Shown one piece after another: positions 28,240 to 36,757 of a stretch of 39,188 bases of DNA; position 1 is the first letter of the stretch; each line of letters starts with the position of its first letter. The position numbers were made by a program, and so were the translations under genes. Below the pieces are notes generated by a model that did no database searches, was not told the origin of the DNA, and was given only the letters and a program-made list of their open reading frames with translations. Origin of the DNA: Bacteroidales bacterium (GTDB lineage: Bacteria > Bacteroidota > Bacteroidia > Bacteroidales > JAAYJT01). The stretch spans positions 1 to 39,188 of the forward strand of contig JAAYJT010000001.1 of NCBI GenBank assembly GCA_012522795.1, in the 5' to 3' direction.

Positions 28240-29217
28240 ATGCCGCCATTTATTGAAGATGTGGATAAACGATTTGAAACAGCCGAACGGGTTTATATTG
28301 ATGGATTATGGGGCGGGAGTCCATATGATGAAGACTTTAATGACTATAGCCGGCATTTGGAATCATGGAAGCCGGCTTCATATATTTTACAGCTGATAGA
28401 AGATTTTTCACCTGAACTGCAAATCAAACCGGTGATAGACGATCGGATGATAGTGAACTGTTGGTATGCCAATGATCAGTTGTCTAAGCGTATCAAAACC
28501 GATTATGAGAAATTTCTTCAAAGTGACGACTGGTATTCGTTTGTCTTTATTGATTCAACAGATCCTACTTGTCAAAACGATAAATTTTGCAAACGCATCA
28601 TAAAAAAAGCTACCAATCCACGCTGGCAAAATTATGGTGTCCTATATGCTATAACCCGCTATTCAATGGTATCGCTTGGTGCTGAGGAATGGTTCTATCA
28701 AACCATCATATGTAAGCATATGCGAACCTTATATACTCGTATGCTTGAGTTGGTGCTATTACAACGCTCGTCCCGCTTGCGTTTTTCTGCCGAAATAACG
28801 AAAGTGGGGGCCATGAAAAAAGCCGAACATCACAGAATAGCAGACCATATCAGCTCGCTTTATAAAGAATATATGCTGTTTATGAATCAGATATATTTCC
28901 GTGAAGTAACTTCACAGGATCAAGGTATAGAATTTTACCAATTATTTTTGGAACAATTTGGGTGTACCAATCAAATTTCCGACCTGGAAGAAGAATTGGG
29001 TGAACTGCATAATTATTATCATTTGCTGTTGGGACAAAAACGAAATAAAAACGCCGAAATACTGAATATTATTGCAGCCACCTTATTACCGGCTTCTTTG
29101 TTGACTGCCATTTTTAGTTTGTCCAAACCACCAATACATAAGGGACTGCAAGTATTATTTATCGGTTTAGTTATAGTCTTTTTTTATTTTAACACCAAAC
29201 GTATCTTAAAAAAATAA
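28240..29217 (+). CDS. corA: CRISPR-associated CorA-like membrane effector, C-terminal part
   Basis: A 325-codon frame starting at an ATG 24 bases after the TAA that closes the preceding frame, in the same phase. It has a long helical stalk (about 150-270) and two C-terminal membrane segments (about 274-294 and 301-319) in the CorA arrangement. The segment between them reads LSKPP, without the Gly-Met-Asn signature of magnesium channels, as expected for CRISPR-linked CorA proteins. GGAAGG (28228-28233) lies six bases before the ATG and could allow reinitiation. Known relatives respond to a nucleotide messenger such as SAM-AMP and disrupt the membrane. Whether this split form works is unknown. 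Confidence 0.75.
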   Translation: MPPFIEDVDKRFETAERVYIDGLWGGSPYDEDFNDYSRHLESWKPASYILQLIEDFSPELQIKPVIDDRMIVNCWYANDQLSKRIKTDYEKFLQSDDWYSFVFIDSTDPTCQNDKFCKRIIKKATNPRWQNYGVLYAITRYSMVSLGAEEWFYQTIICKHMRTLYTRMLELVLLQRSSRLRFSAEITKVGAMKKAEHHRIADHISSLYKEYMLFMNQIYFREVTSQDQGIEFYQLFLEQFGCTNQISDLEEELGELHNYYHLLLGQKRNKNAEILNIIAATLLPASLLTAIFSLSKPPIHKGLQVLFIGLVIVFFYFNTKRILKK

Positions 29218-29221
29218 AATT

Positions 29222-29635
29222 ATGGAATCTAATGAAATTTACACTCTTATTAAGTATTCACTGTGTTTAATCTTTATACTATTCACAGTGGTTTATATTC
29301 TTAAGCCGTGGCTTCAACATTGTTTCGTTCAATGGCAAAAGAAACTTGATTTTAAGCAAAAAAAAGAAATGGAATACCAACTGTTAGCAATGTCAAAAGT
29401 AAAAGTTGAAAACCAGGAAATAGTTAAACTTAAAGGCGAAAATGAAAAATTTAAAGAAAAAATTGAAGAACTTGAAAAAGCACTAGAGCAAGAGCATGAA
29501 AGCTTTAATCGTACAGCACTTATCTATAAATTGCTTCAAATTAATAGCGAACTGACAGCCGACAAAATAAAAAAGCATCAAAAAGAGATTGGGGATATTT
29601 TTGAAAACCTAGATAAAATTGTAAACAAAAAGTAA
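29222..29635 (+). CDS. one-TM coiled-coil protein in the CRISPR operon, unknown function
   Basis: A 137-residue protein that I do not recognise. One membrane segment (about residues 10-28, SLCLIFILFTVVYILKPWL) is followed by a basic stretch (QKKLDFKQKKEMEYQ) and a long charged heptad-like region (about 55-95, KLKGENEKFKEKIEELEKAL) that should form a coiled coil. A short helical tail follows. It sits four bases after corA and five before cmr1, so it is in the operon. A partner or anchor for the CorA effector is a hypothesis from position and topology only. Confidence 0.75.
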   Translation: MESNEIYTLIKYSLCLIFILFTVVYILKPWLQHCFVQWQKKLDFKQKKEMEYQLLAMSKVKVENQEIVKLKGENEKFKEKIEELEKALEQEHESFNRTALIYKLLQINSELTADKIKKHQKEIGDIFENLDKIVNKK

Positions 29636-29640
29636 GCACC

Positions 29641-31065
29641 ATGTATAAACTTGAATTCACACTAAAGCAACACACACCCCTTATCCACTTCCAGCATTAC
29701 CAAGAAGGTGCAACCCTACGGGCAACAGAAGTGAAACCTAAACTAGATAGGTTTATTATTGAGAAACTTACTGGGAAGTCCGGTAAAGAAGCATTTGAAG
29801 TTTTCAAAGCAAATGCTGAATGGAGAAAGTGGCTTGTGGGAAAAGGTGAGCATCCTGCTTTGGATTATAAGATGAGGATAATTTCAAAATCTGAAAATAG
29901 GTATTTCTTACCATTAGCTATGACTCCAAATACAAGAAAGTATAATAATAGAGAAAATAAATTAAAAGAACATATAAAAAACTCAATTAACATAGATGTT
30001 GAATTATTAACTTCAACAGCTTTCTTTGCTAATCAAGATAAGTTTTCATTTAGATTCAACGAAGTTGATACTATAAAAACTAAATGCTCTAATATGCAAT
30101 TTGCAGTATTACAAAAGTCCTTAGATTTAGTTATTTTAAGCAGGTTAGAGGACAACTTTAAAAATCAAATAGAAAAATTAATAAAAGATTTTTTTGCATT
30201 ATATAATTTTGGAATGCGGAGTAGTAAGGGATTTGGCTCTTTTTCAATTAATGATAAAAATAATCAAAACAAAAATAGTTTTGAAGAATCATTAAAATCT
30301 ACTTTTGATGTTGTTTTTAAATACAATAATAACATTATAAATAACTTTAAATCTGCACTTCAAAAAGCAAACGAATTAAACAATTTAATAAGATCTGGCA
30401 AAAATCATGGTGGCTATTCAAAATCGTTATTATTCCTCTACTTTGTAAATCAATCAACTCCTATAAGATGGGAAAAAAGGAAAATCAAACAAAATATCAA
30501 TAGCAATAAACTCAAATACAAAAAATCAGATAATAATTTAATAGATATTGACTTAAAATACACTCATAAACCGATTTATGATGATTCTAATAATAATTGG
30601 ATAGATATTCCAAATAAATTTGAATATAGATACATTAGATCCTTACTTGGACTCAATGAAGTATTTGAATTTCAAACTAATGAAATTATTGATACAATCG
30701 GAGGGGGACCAAAAAAAATCAAACATACATATATAGTTGAAGTTAAATCTAACAACGTAATTCAAAGAATTACTTCTCCATTAATTTGGAAATACAACGG
30801 AACTAATCTGTATCTGTGTGCAAATGATATAAATCCAGATATACTAAACTCAAGCAATAATTCTGTAACATATAATTTCGACTTGAAATTAAAAAAGAAC
30901 AATAAATTAATTGACAGACCTTTTGCTAATAGAGATGATTTTCTGAAGAATATAGCTGCACCTAATTCATTCAATATAGGAAAATTTTTAGAATATTGTT
31001 TTATAAAATGTAATAAAACTGAAAAAATTAGTGGATTTACACAAATAAAAAATAATTTAATCTAA
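29641..31065 (+). CDS. cmr1: type III-B CRISPR RAMP protein Cmr1
   Basis: RAMP subunit near the 3' end of the crRNA in the Cmr effector complex. The N-terminus (LKQHTPLIHFQHYQEGATLR, residues 8-27) is the Cmr1 pattern of Bacteroidota. The glycine-rich loop GMRSSKGFGSFSIN (191-204) is typical of RAMP domains. The C-terminal half is Lys/Asn-rich and poorly conserved. The 474-residue length is normal to long. Base composition is uneven: about 40% GC over the first 120 bases, falling below 20% in parts of the body (for example 29941-30000). The next gene starts 5 bases after the stop. Confidence 0.86.
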   Translation: MYKLEFTLKQHTPLIHFQHYQEGATLRATEVKPKLDRFIIEKLTGKSGKEAFEVFKANAEWRKWLVGKGEHPALDYKMRIISKSENRYFLPLAMTPNTRKYNNRENKLKEHIKNSINIDVELLTSTAFFANQDKFSFRFNEVDTIKTKCSNMQFAVLQKSLDLVILSRLEDNFKNQIEKLIKDFFALYNFGMRSSKGFGSFSINDKNNQNKNSFEESLKSTFDVVFKYNNNIINNFKSALQKANELNNLIRSGKNHGGYSKSLLFLYFVNQSTPIRWEKRKIKQNINSNKLKYKKSDNNLIDIDLKYTHKPIYDDSNNNWIDIPNKFEYRYIRSLLGLNEVFEFQTNEIIDTIGGGPKKIKHTYIVEVKSNNVIQRITSPLIWKYNGTNLYLCANDINPDILNSSNNSVTYNFDLKLKKNNKLIDRPFANRDDFLKNIAAPNSFNIGKFLEYCFIKCNKTEKISGFTQIKNNLI

Positions 31066-31070
31066 AACTA

Positions 31071-32696
31071 ATGAGAACAACATACACCGCCCTTACCATA
31101 GGCCCCATATTCGACACAATTTCAAGAGCAAAACGCACCCGAAGTATTTGGGCAGCAAGCTACTTCTTCTCCATGGTTATTAAAGAAATCCTAAGAAGTA
31201 TGATTAATTCAGGCAAAAAGGATAAGATCATATTACCATTTAGAGAAGATATATATGATTCTAATTATGGTTCTGGGCTTTATGCCGATCGCTTGTACTT
31301 TAAAGGTATAACCAAAGATGAACTACAAAATGCAGTAAACACACAAATCGAATTTTTTGCAGATGATTTTTATAATCAAAATATTTGTACTAAAAATGAA
31401 GCACTTTCATTTCTTAATAAATACATGAATCTGCATATAGTTGAGTTTACTCTAACTAATGATGAACTGGAAACAATCAAAGCTTCGATAGATACCAATG
31501 GATTGTCAAACAATTCTGTTCTGAAAATATTAAATCAATTACTGGACAATAAAGAGCTAAATAAGCGTTATGTTTTTGATTTTGACAATGATTATATCAT
31601 TGACTATTTATCTTTGAAATGGAGTGCCAACACAGCTCTTAAAATAAATGCTTTTTCTCAAAATAGTGGCAGATATTTTACCTCTATAGGAGAGATTGCA
31701 ACAGTTGACCTGAAAGAGAAGTACAAGAATGAATATTCAGCGGCTCTACAAAAAGATTTTAAAAACGATGACCTCGAATTTATTGATGAACTTAGCAAGA
31801 CAAAAAAGAAAGATGCTGACGGTAAAGATGTTTCAATTATTGAAGATTACCACAAGTATTATGCTGTACTTTATGCAGATGGAGATAATATAGGTGATTT
31901 ATTACGGAGCGTGGCCAATGATGATGTCGCGCTTCAAACATTTTCCAAACTATTGTTGGATTTTGGCTTAAAAGCTGAGGAAACTATCGCCAACTTTGGC
32001 GGTAGTGGTATATATCTGGGTGGTGAAGATATTTTTGCTTTTTTACCTATTGCAAATAAGGCCGACGATCAAATTAAGACCCTAGCTGAATTGATTAAAA
32101 ACCTCGATAAAGACTTTAATGATACATTAGTGCAGTATGCTAAAAAGATTGGTAATATAAAAACCCCAACATTGTCCTATGGAATTATGCTATCCTACTA
32201 TAAATTTCCTATGCAGGAAGCCATGAGTCAGGCTTATGAGCAGTTGGAAATTTGTAAAAAAAACAGAAACTTATTTCCAGATAAAAATGGCATTGCCATT
32301 CGTTTCCAAAAACACAGTGGTAGTTTTATGGAATGTTATATTGATAAAAATAAATGGAAATCTTCAATTTTGGTATACCGTTTACTTACCCGGCACTTAA
32401 ACGCTCCTGACAAAAAGGATATCTTAAATGGACTAATTCAACGATTGAGAGATGGAGTGTTCTTTTCTACATTTATGGAAGCTGTTAGAAACAATCAAAT
32501 TGATGCTTTTTTCGAAAACTTCTTTAATGAGGCAATACATCAGAAAAAACAATCTTTTACAGATTTTTTTAAAGAATTAGTCAAAGTCCAGAAAGATGAT
32601 TACTTAATGCAAAATCCGACTGATAAAGAAGAAGAAAATATTCGGCTACGCGATATATTGTTTACGGTATTACGCTATTATAAGTTTGTTAAATAA
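31071..32696 (+). CDS. cmr2: Cas10/Cmr2 without HD domain, type III-B
   Basis: Large subunit of the Cmr complex and expected source of the nucleotide second messenger. The cyclase-like palm has YADGDNIG (268-275) and GGEDIFAFLP (317-326), a GGDD-type motif in GGED form. The N-terminus starts directly in the palm-like or linker region (TYTALTIGPIFDTISRAKRT). No HD nuclease motif and no cysteine zinc-binding set are seen, consistent with its short 541 residues. This fits systems that rely on signalling rather than on Cas10 DNase activity, as in CorA-linked relatives. The first 110 bases are much richer in GC than the rest. Confidence 0.9.
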   Translation: MRTTYTALTIGPIFDTISRAKRTRSIWAASYFFSMVIKEILRSMINSGKKDKIILPFREDIYDSNYGSGLYADRLYFKGITKDELQNAVNTQIEFFADDFYNQNICTKNEALSFLNKYMNLHIVEFTLTNDELETIKASIDTNGLSNNSVLKILNQLLDNKELNKRYVFDFDNDYIIDYLSLKWSANTALKINAFSQNSGRYFTSIGEIATVDLKEKYKNEYSAALQKDFKNDDLEFIDELSKTKKKDADGKDVSIIEDYHKYYAVLYADGDNIGDLLRSVANDDVALQTFSKLLLDFGLKAEETIANFGGSGIYLGGEDIFAFLPIANKADDQIKTLAELIKNLDKDFNDTLVQYAKKIGNIKTPTLSYGIMLSYYKFPMQEAMSQAYEQLEICKKNRNLFPDKNGIAIRFQKHSGSFMECYIDKNKWKSSILVYRLLTRHLNAPDKKDILNGLIQRLRDGVFFSTFMEAVRNNQIDAFFENFFNEAIHQKKQSFTDFFKELVKVQKDDYLMQNPTDKEEENIRLRDILFTVLRYYKFVK

Positions 32697-32708
32697 AAAA
32701 TAGTCAAC

Positions 32709-33767
32709 ATGTGCAAATATCAGATATTATTAACTCCTGTAGAAGCCTATTTTTTTGGTGGAGAGAAGCATTCAAAAAGCCAGCAAGGCATTGTGATGGA
32801 TTACTTTGTTCGATCAGAACTTTATCCTCAGCAAACAACTTTACTTGGCGTGTTGAGATATTACCTTTTAATGAAAAACCAATGCCTTAATCCCCAAAAA
32901 ATAGGTAAAACTAACGAAGCAAATCAATTAATTGGAAAAATTAGTTTCTCCTATGCAAATTCAGGTGAAGAACAAGGATTTGGTAAGATTAAAAAAATTT
33001 CACCACTCTATTTTGAAAAAAAACACTCCTGTTTTTATAAAGAAAACCAAAAATATCTTATTCCACCTCTTGACAATCAATTTAGGCTTAAGAAAGAATA
33101 TGGAGAATACTTGTTAGAAGGCTATGATGCAAAAAAAGGATATCCATCTGTACTGATGAATATCGTCGATAATGATTCAGTGGTAGATTTTTTTAAAGAT
33201 GTAAATAAATCACCTGATTCCGATTTTGTATTCTTACAAGTTGACACTGTAGGTAATAAAAAAGGATTAAAAGGGAAATCTGTAGATGACGGATTTTATA
33301 AACAAGTAAGGTATAAATTGAATACAGACTGGTATTTTTCTTTTGAAGCTGAGATTGATAAAAAATTAGCTGAAGAAAAACAATTTGTGACTTTTGGTGC
33401 TGAAAAACAATTATTCACCCTTAAAATTAAACAAATTAAGGAATTTACAGAATTAAAGCTACCCTTATCTGATAGGGGTTTACCTGCTATATTTTGTGTA
33501 TCAGACTGTTTTATTAAGGAAGATATATGGGATTATGTAACATTTGCCGTTAACGAGAACATATCTTTCCGAAACTTACAAAGTTCTAATACGAGTCAAA
33601 ACTATAGTAGCTTCTCAAAAGGCTACAACCGTAGTAAACGCTATAATCTTTTAAAAAGAGGTAGCGTGCTGTATTTTGAAAATGAGGTGAAAAGAAATAA
33701 CGCAATTGCATTGTTTTCAAATACAAATTCAGAAAACATTGGTTTTAACAGAATTCAAACATTTTAA
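32709..33767 (+). CDS. cmr3: type III-B CRISPR RAMP protein Cmr3
   Basis: Cmr3 binds the 5' handle of the crRNA next to Cas10. The N-terminus LLTPVEAYFFGGE (7-19) is the family signature. LYPQQTTLLGVLRYYLL follows as the first RAMP helix. The C-terminal part has SFSKGYNRSKRYNLLKRGSVLYF, near the usual glycine-containing loop. The 352-residue length is normal. It lies 12 bases after cas10 and 11 before cmr4. Confidence 0.86.
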   Translation: MCKYQILLTPVEAYFFGGEKHSKSQQGIVMDYFVRSELYPQQTTLLGVLRYYLLMKNQCLNPQKIGKTNEANQLIGKISFSYANSGEEQGFGKIKKISPLYFEKKHSCFYKENQKYLIPPLDNQFRLKKEYGEYLLEGYDAKKGYPSVLMNIVDNDSVVDFFKDVNKSPDSDFVFLQVDTVGNKKGLKGKSVDDGFYKQVRYKLNTDWYFSFEAEIDKKLAEEKQFVTFGAEKQLFTLKIKQIKEFTELKLPLSDRGLPAIFCVSDCFIKEDIWDYVTFAVNENISFRNLQSSNTSQNYSSFSKGYNRSKRYNLLKRGSVLYFENEVKRNNAIALFSNTNSENIGFNRIQTF

Positions 33768-33778
33768 AAAAGACTATA

Positions 33779-34606
33779 ATGGAGACACAAGCTTATTTAA
33801 TTCAATGCATTACAAATATGCATGTTGGCAGTGGTGATGCCACTTATGGTATCATTGACAAAATGGTGCAACGAGATCCTGTTACCAATTATCCGACTAT
33901 TCATGCCTCCAGCTTGAAAGGTGCATTGCGTGAACGGTTCGAGAAAGTCTGGGAGAATGACTTATCAAAAGTTAATGAAATATTTGGAAAAAAAACAGAT
34001 AATGATCAGGATGCAGAAAGCGGAAATTGTAATTTCCTGAATGCTGATTTATTGGCATTGCCGGTTCGTTGCACGCACAAGCAGTTTGCACTCAGTTTAT
34101 GTCCACAAAGTATTGAGTTTATCAATAAAAAAGCGAAGTTATTGCTTGATAAAGAAATTATAAAATCACCAACTACTCATGATAAACTGTTTACCAATGA
34201 TAGTGTGGATGATATTTATATTGAAGATGATCAACTGGGGCCCGCATCTCACAGCCCTTTATTAGAGAATGATATATCTATTGATGATTTTGATGCCTTC
34301 AATCAACAATATGCTATAGTTGAAGATACAAAATTTGATAATTATACTGCAAATTTACCTGTAATAGCCCGCAACCGTTTGGGGAAAGATAAAAATTTAT
34401 GGTATGAAGAGGTTGTGCCGCATCAGTCTGTTTTTATAACCAATTTTATTCCGGGGCCAAGTATAAATAAAAATGTTTTTGATAATTTTTTAGCAGAATT
34501 AAAACAAAATATTTTTCAAATTGGGGCTAATAGCAGTGTGGGTTTTGGTCTTTGTAAGTTTTATAAAGTGAGTGTTGAATATAATAAAAAAGAAAATCAT
34601 GAATAA
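33779..34606 (+). CDS. cmr4: type III-B CRISPR RAMP protein Cmr4 (target RNA cleavage)
   Basis: Backbone subunit, present in several copies per complex, that cuts target RNA every six nucleotides. The N-terminus has HVGSGDATYG, then IIDKMVQRD with Asp27 at the position of the catalytic aspartate of known Cmr4 proteins. IHASSLKGALRERFE follows, and a C-terminal glycine loop reads GANSSVGFGLCKF. The 275-residue length is typical. The last bases overlap the start of cmr5 (ATGAATAA), so translation is probably coupled. Confidence 0.93.
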   Translation: METQAYLIQCITNMHVGSGDATYGIIDKMVQRDPVTNYPTIHASSLKGALRERFEKVWENDLSKVNEIFGKKTDNDQDAESGNCNFLNADLLALPVRCTHKQFALSLCPQSIEFINKKAKLLLDKEIIKSPTTHDKLFTNDSVDDIYIEDDQLGPASHSPLLENDISIDDFDAFNQQYAIVEDTKFDNYTANLPVIARNRLGKDKNLWYEEVVPHQSVFITNFIPGPSINKNVFDNFLAELKQNIFQIGANSSVGFGLCKFYKVSVEYNKKENHE

Positions 34607-34985
34607 TATTCAAGAATATATACCAATTGCTCTGGAAGTTTTGGCTGAACAAGATTTAGGTATTGTCAGAAAAGGGAAAATCAATAAAACCTATAATGGC
34701 TATATTTCATCTTTTGGTGCCAGTATCATTACATCAGGGCTTTTACCGACTATGGTGTTTTATTCAAAAAGCACCGGAGGTGAGGAAGATGCTAATAGGA
34801 GTTTAATATTGAAAGCAATTGAAAAAATGCTTAAACATCAAAACATAGCAATATTTAACACGAATCAACAGTTGCTGAAAGAAATAATCACACGGTACAA
34901 TGACAGAAGGTTGAAGAAAAAAATTGAAGAGTGTGCTATTGCACTAAAATTAGGAATGCGTACTTATCCAATGACTAAAAATTAA
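34599..34985 (+). CDS. cmr5: type III-B small subunit Cmr5
   Basis: Small all-helical subunit forming the belly filament of the Cmr complex. The 128-residue sequence has the typical opening EYIPIALEVLAEQ and the segment TYNGYISSFGASIITSGLLPTMVFYSK matching the family. It ends with MRTYPMTKN. The ATG at 34599 overlaps the cmr4 stop. An in-frame ATG at 34572 would add nine codons within cmr4 and is less likely. Confidence 0.88.
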   Translation: MNNIQEYIPIALEVLAEQDLGIVRKGKINKTYNGYISSFGASIITSGLLPTMVFYSKSTGGEEDANRSLILKAIEKMLKHQNIAIFNTNQQLLKEIITRYNDRRLKKKIEECAIALKLGMRTYPMTKN

Positions 34986-34990
34986 CGGCT

Positions 34991-35887
34991 ATGGAATGGA
35001 AAAATATGGACACACCCAATTTAGGCCTTTTGGTATACAAAAAACTTTATACGGAAGAGGCGATAAAAAGTTTGATTAAATATCAGCCGGCTTTGTCCGC
35101 AAGATCAGACGAAAAGGAAAGGCTTTATATTGATATTGCTAAAGATGCAAAAACGACTCCCTTTGACCCGTTCTACAAGGCAGTTTTTGATCAGAAATTA
35201 GAATCAACATACAAAATCATAAATCCTGTGGCCACACATCATATACTGTTGCAAACAACTTATCCTGGTTTGTTAATAGGCTCAGGATATACACACGATA
35301 GCAATGCAAAAGGTGATTTAAAGATTGGTTTCTATTTTGATCACACTACAGGACAACCAGTTATACCAGGTAGCTCTGTAAAGGGTGTGTTTAAGAGTGT
35401 ATTTGAAAACGAAGATTACAAAACAGATGAAAAATCTTTAAGAACCATTAGGTTTATTATTGATGAAATAATTAACAAAGAAGATGGTGATACAGAATTA
35501 AAAGAAGAATGGACTAATATTAAGGTCAGCTTTAGTGTTGAGATTTTAAAACACCTAAAAGATACTTTATTCGGGACACAAAATGATGAAGGGGTCGACA
35601 TATTTTTTGATGCTGTTATTAATATAGCCCAAACAGGTGAAAAAAAATATATTGGGAGTGACTTTATTACTCCTCATGAGCACCCACTTAAAAATCCGAA
35701 TCCGCTTATGCTTTTAAAAGTATTGCCTGGTGTAGTTTTTGAGTTTAGATTTAAACTGAAAGATTATAGTAATGGCACATTTAAATTAACTGCAAACCAA
35801 AAACTCAAACTTTTCCGGCAAATCCTTCTCACAATCGGCATAGGCGCTAAAACCAATGTCGGTTACGGGCAGTTTGACCCCGTTTGA
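34991..35887 (+). CDS. cmr6: type III-B CRISPR RAMP protein Cmr6
   Basis: RAMP subunit that caps the Cmr backbone with Cmr1. Residues 125-138 read IPGSSVKGVFKSVF, the conserved RAMP helix motif. ITPHEHPLKNPNPLMLLKVLPG and the C-terminal glycine loop IGAKTNVGYGQFDPV follow the Cmr6 pattern. The 298-residue length is normal. It starts five bases after cmr5. GC content rises sharply in the last 80 bases and stays high through the next gene. Confidence 0.88.
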   Translation: MEWKNMDTPNLGLLVYKKLYTEEAIKSLIKYQPALSARSDEKERLYIDIAKDAKTTPFDPFYKAVFDQKLESTYKIINPVATHHILLQTTYPGLLIGSGYTHDSNAKGDLKIGFYFDHTTGQPVIPGSSVKGVFKSVFENEDYKTDEKSLRTIRFIIDEIINKEDGDTELKEEWTNIKVSFSVEILKHLKDTLFGTQNDEGVDIFFDAVINIAQTGEKKYIGSDFITPHEHPLKNPNPLMLLKVLPGVVFEFRFKLKDYSNGTFKLTANQKLKLFRQILLTIGIGAKTNVGYGQFDPV

Positions 35888-35903
35888 TTCATTAGCTGCA
35901 GTT

Positions 35904-36662
35904 ATGCCTCCCGGAATTGAAATACACAGCCTGTTGTTGCCTGATTTGAAATTTGCAAATCGGGAAAAATTTTTATATCTGCGTAAGCAGTTTGTGATAG
36001 AACCGGCCTTGCGACATCACGATTTTTTCAGCAGAAAGGGCGGAAATGCCTCACATTTTCACAAGCGTACGGAGGATACCGGCTTTGGTGTGCCTTTGAT
36101 ACACTGTCTGGATTATAACAATGTATTTTGTCTGCGGGCATATGGAGCGCATGCAATACAAACCTTAAAGCTTTGGCAGGAATGGGCAGGGGCGGTTTAT
36201 CCGCATATGATGCAGTCAGTTGCCTCCATGTCAGAAAGCTATTTGTTGGGGCATACGGATGAGCCTGTATTTTATGGCTCAAGCAACTATATTCCTTTTA
36301 ACAACTGTATTCGGGTTGACGGCTGTTTTGCAGATGCCGACAGACTGTCGAATGAAGTGGCACCAATGCTTCAAAACCGTCTCATTGGCAATTTACGCAC
36401 TTTTTTGAAGAATATCGGACTGGATGACCGTGGCATGCACACCATATTTAAGTTGCAGCAATATCCTGCTGAGGGAAGAAGCTATGCCGCCTTGCTAAAA
36501 GACGAAATCATTCGTAAAACTGCTTTTGAAGTAGTGGTGCAGACCAATCTGCAGTTGCCGCTTTTTTTCTCCCTCGGTCAGAATGTAGGATACGGCTGTG
36601 GATTGTTTGAAAGAGTGATGAAAAAGTCACAAAATCAAGTAAGAAATATTAATGTATTTTGA
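35904..36662 (+). CDS. cas6: Cas6-like RAMP endoribonuclease (crRNA processing)
   Basis: A 252-residue protein placed after cmr6, the usual position for the crRNA-processing nuclease. A C-terminal glycine-rich loop (FFSLGQNVGYGCGLFE) marks it as a RAMP, and the middle has FYGSSNYIPFNN and LIGNLRTFLKNIG. Several histidines (for example RHHDFF) could be catalytic, but none can be assigned. Sequence identity to characterised Cas6 cannot be judged by eye. The ATG at 35904 is favoured. An earlier ATG at 35856 overlaps cmr6 by 32 bases. Its GC content (about 47% in 36061-36120) differs from most other cas genes here. Confidence 0.68.
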   Translation: MPPGIEIHSLLLPDLKFANREKFLYLRKQFVIEPALRHHDFFSRKGGNASHFHKRTEDTGFGVPLIHCLDYNNVFCLRAYGAHAIQTLKLWQEWAGAVYPHMMQSVASMSESYLLGHTDEPVFYGSSNYIPFNNCIRVDGCFADADRLSNEVAPMLQNRLIGNLRTFLKNIGLDDRGMHTIFKLQQYPAEGRSYAALLKDEIIRKTAFEVVVQTNLQLPLFFSLGQNVGYGCGLFERVMKKSQNQVRNINVF

Positions 36663-36757
36663 GATAGAGTTAACTATTTAACGATCTTAAATGCTCATAG
36701 AAGATGAAGTAACCCGATTAGTTTATAGTTTGAAAACAATTATAAAATTCAAACCTG

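Noticed and set aside
28175-28396. 73-codon frame overlapping the corA break, which could suggest a frameshift
   Set aside because: The two CorA parts are in the same phase, and CorA-like codons run right across the stop in that phase. The other frame gives no CorA-like sequence, so a nonsense codon explains the break, not a frameshift.
28240-29217. Housekeeping magnesium transporter CorA
   Set aside because: The Gly-Met-Asn signature between the membrane helices is missing, and the gene lies inside the cmr operon.
36663-36757. Possible retron msr/msd RNA before the RT gene
   Set aside because: Only 95 bases are available, with one short imperfect repeat (GTTAAC, then TTAAC) and no long stems. 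The link to cas1-cas2 explains the RT better.
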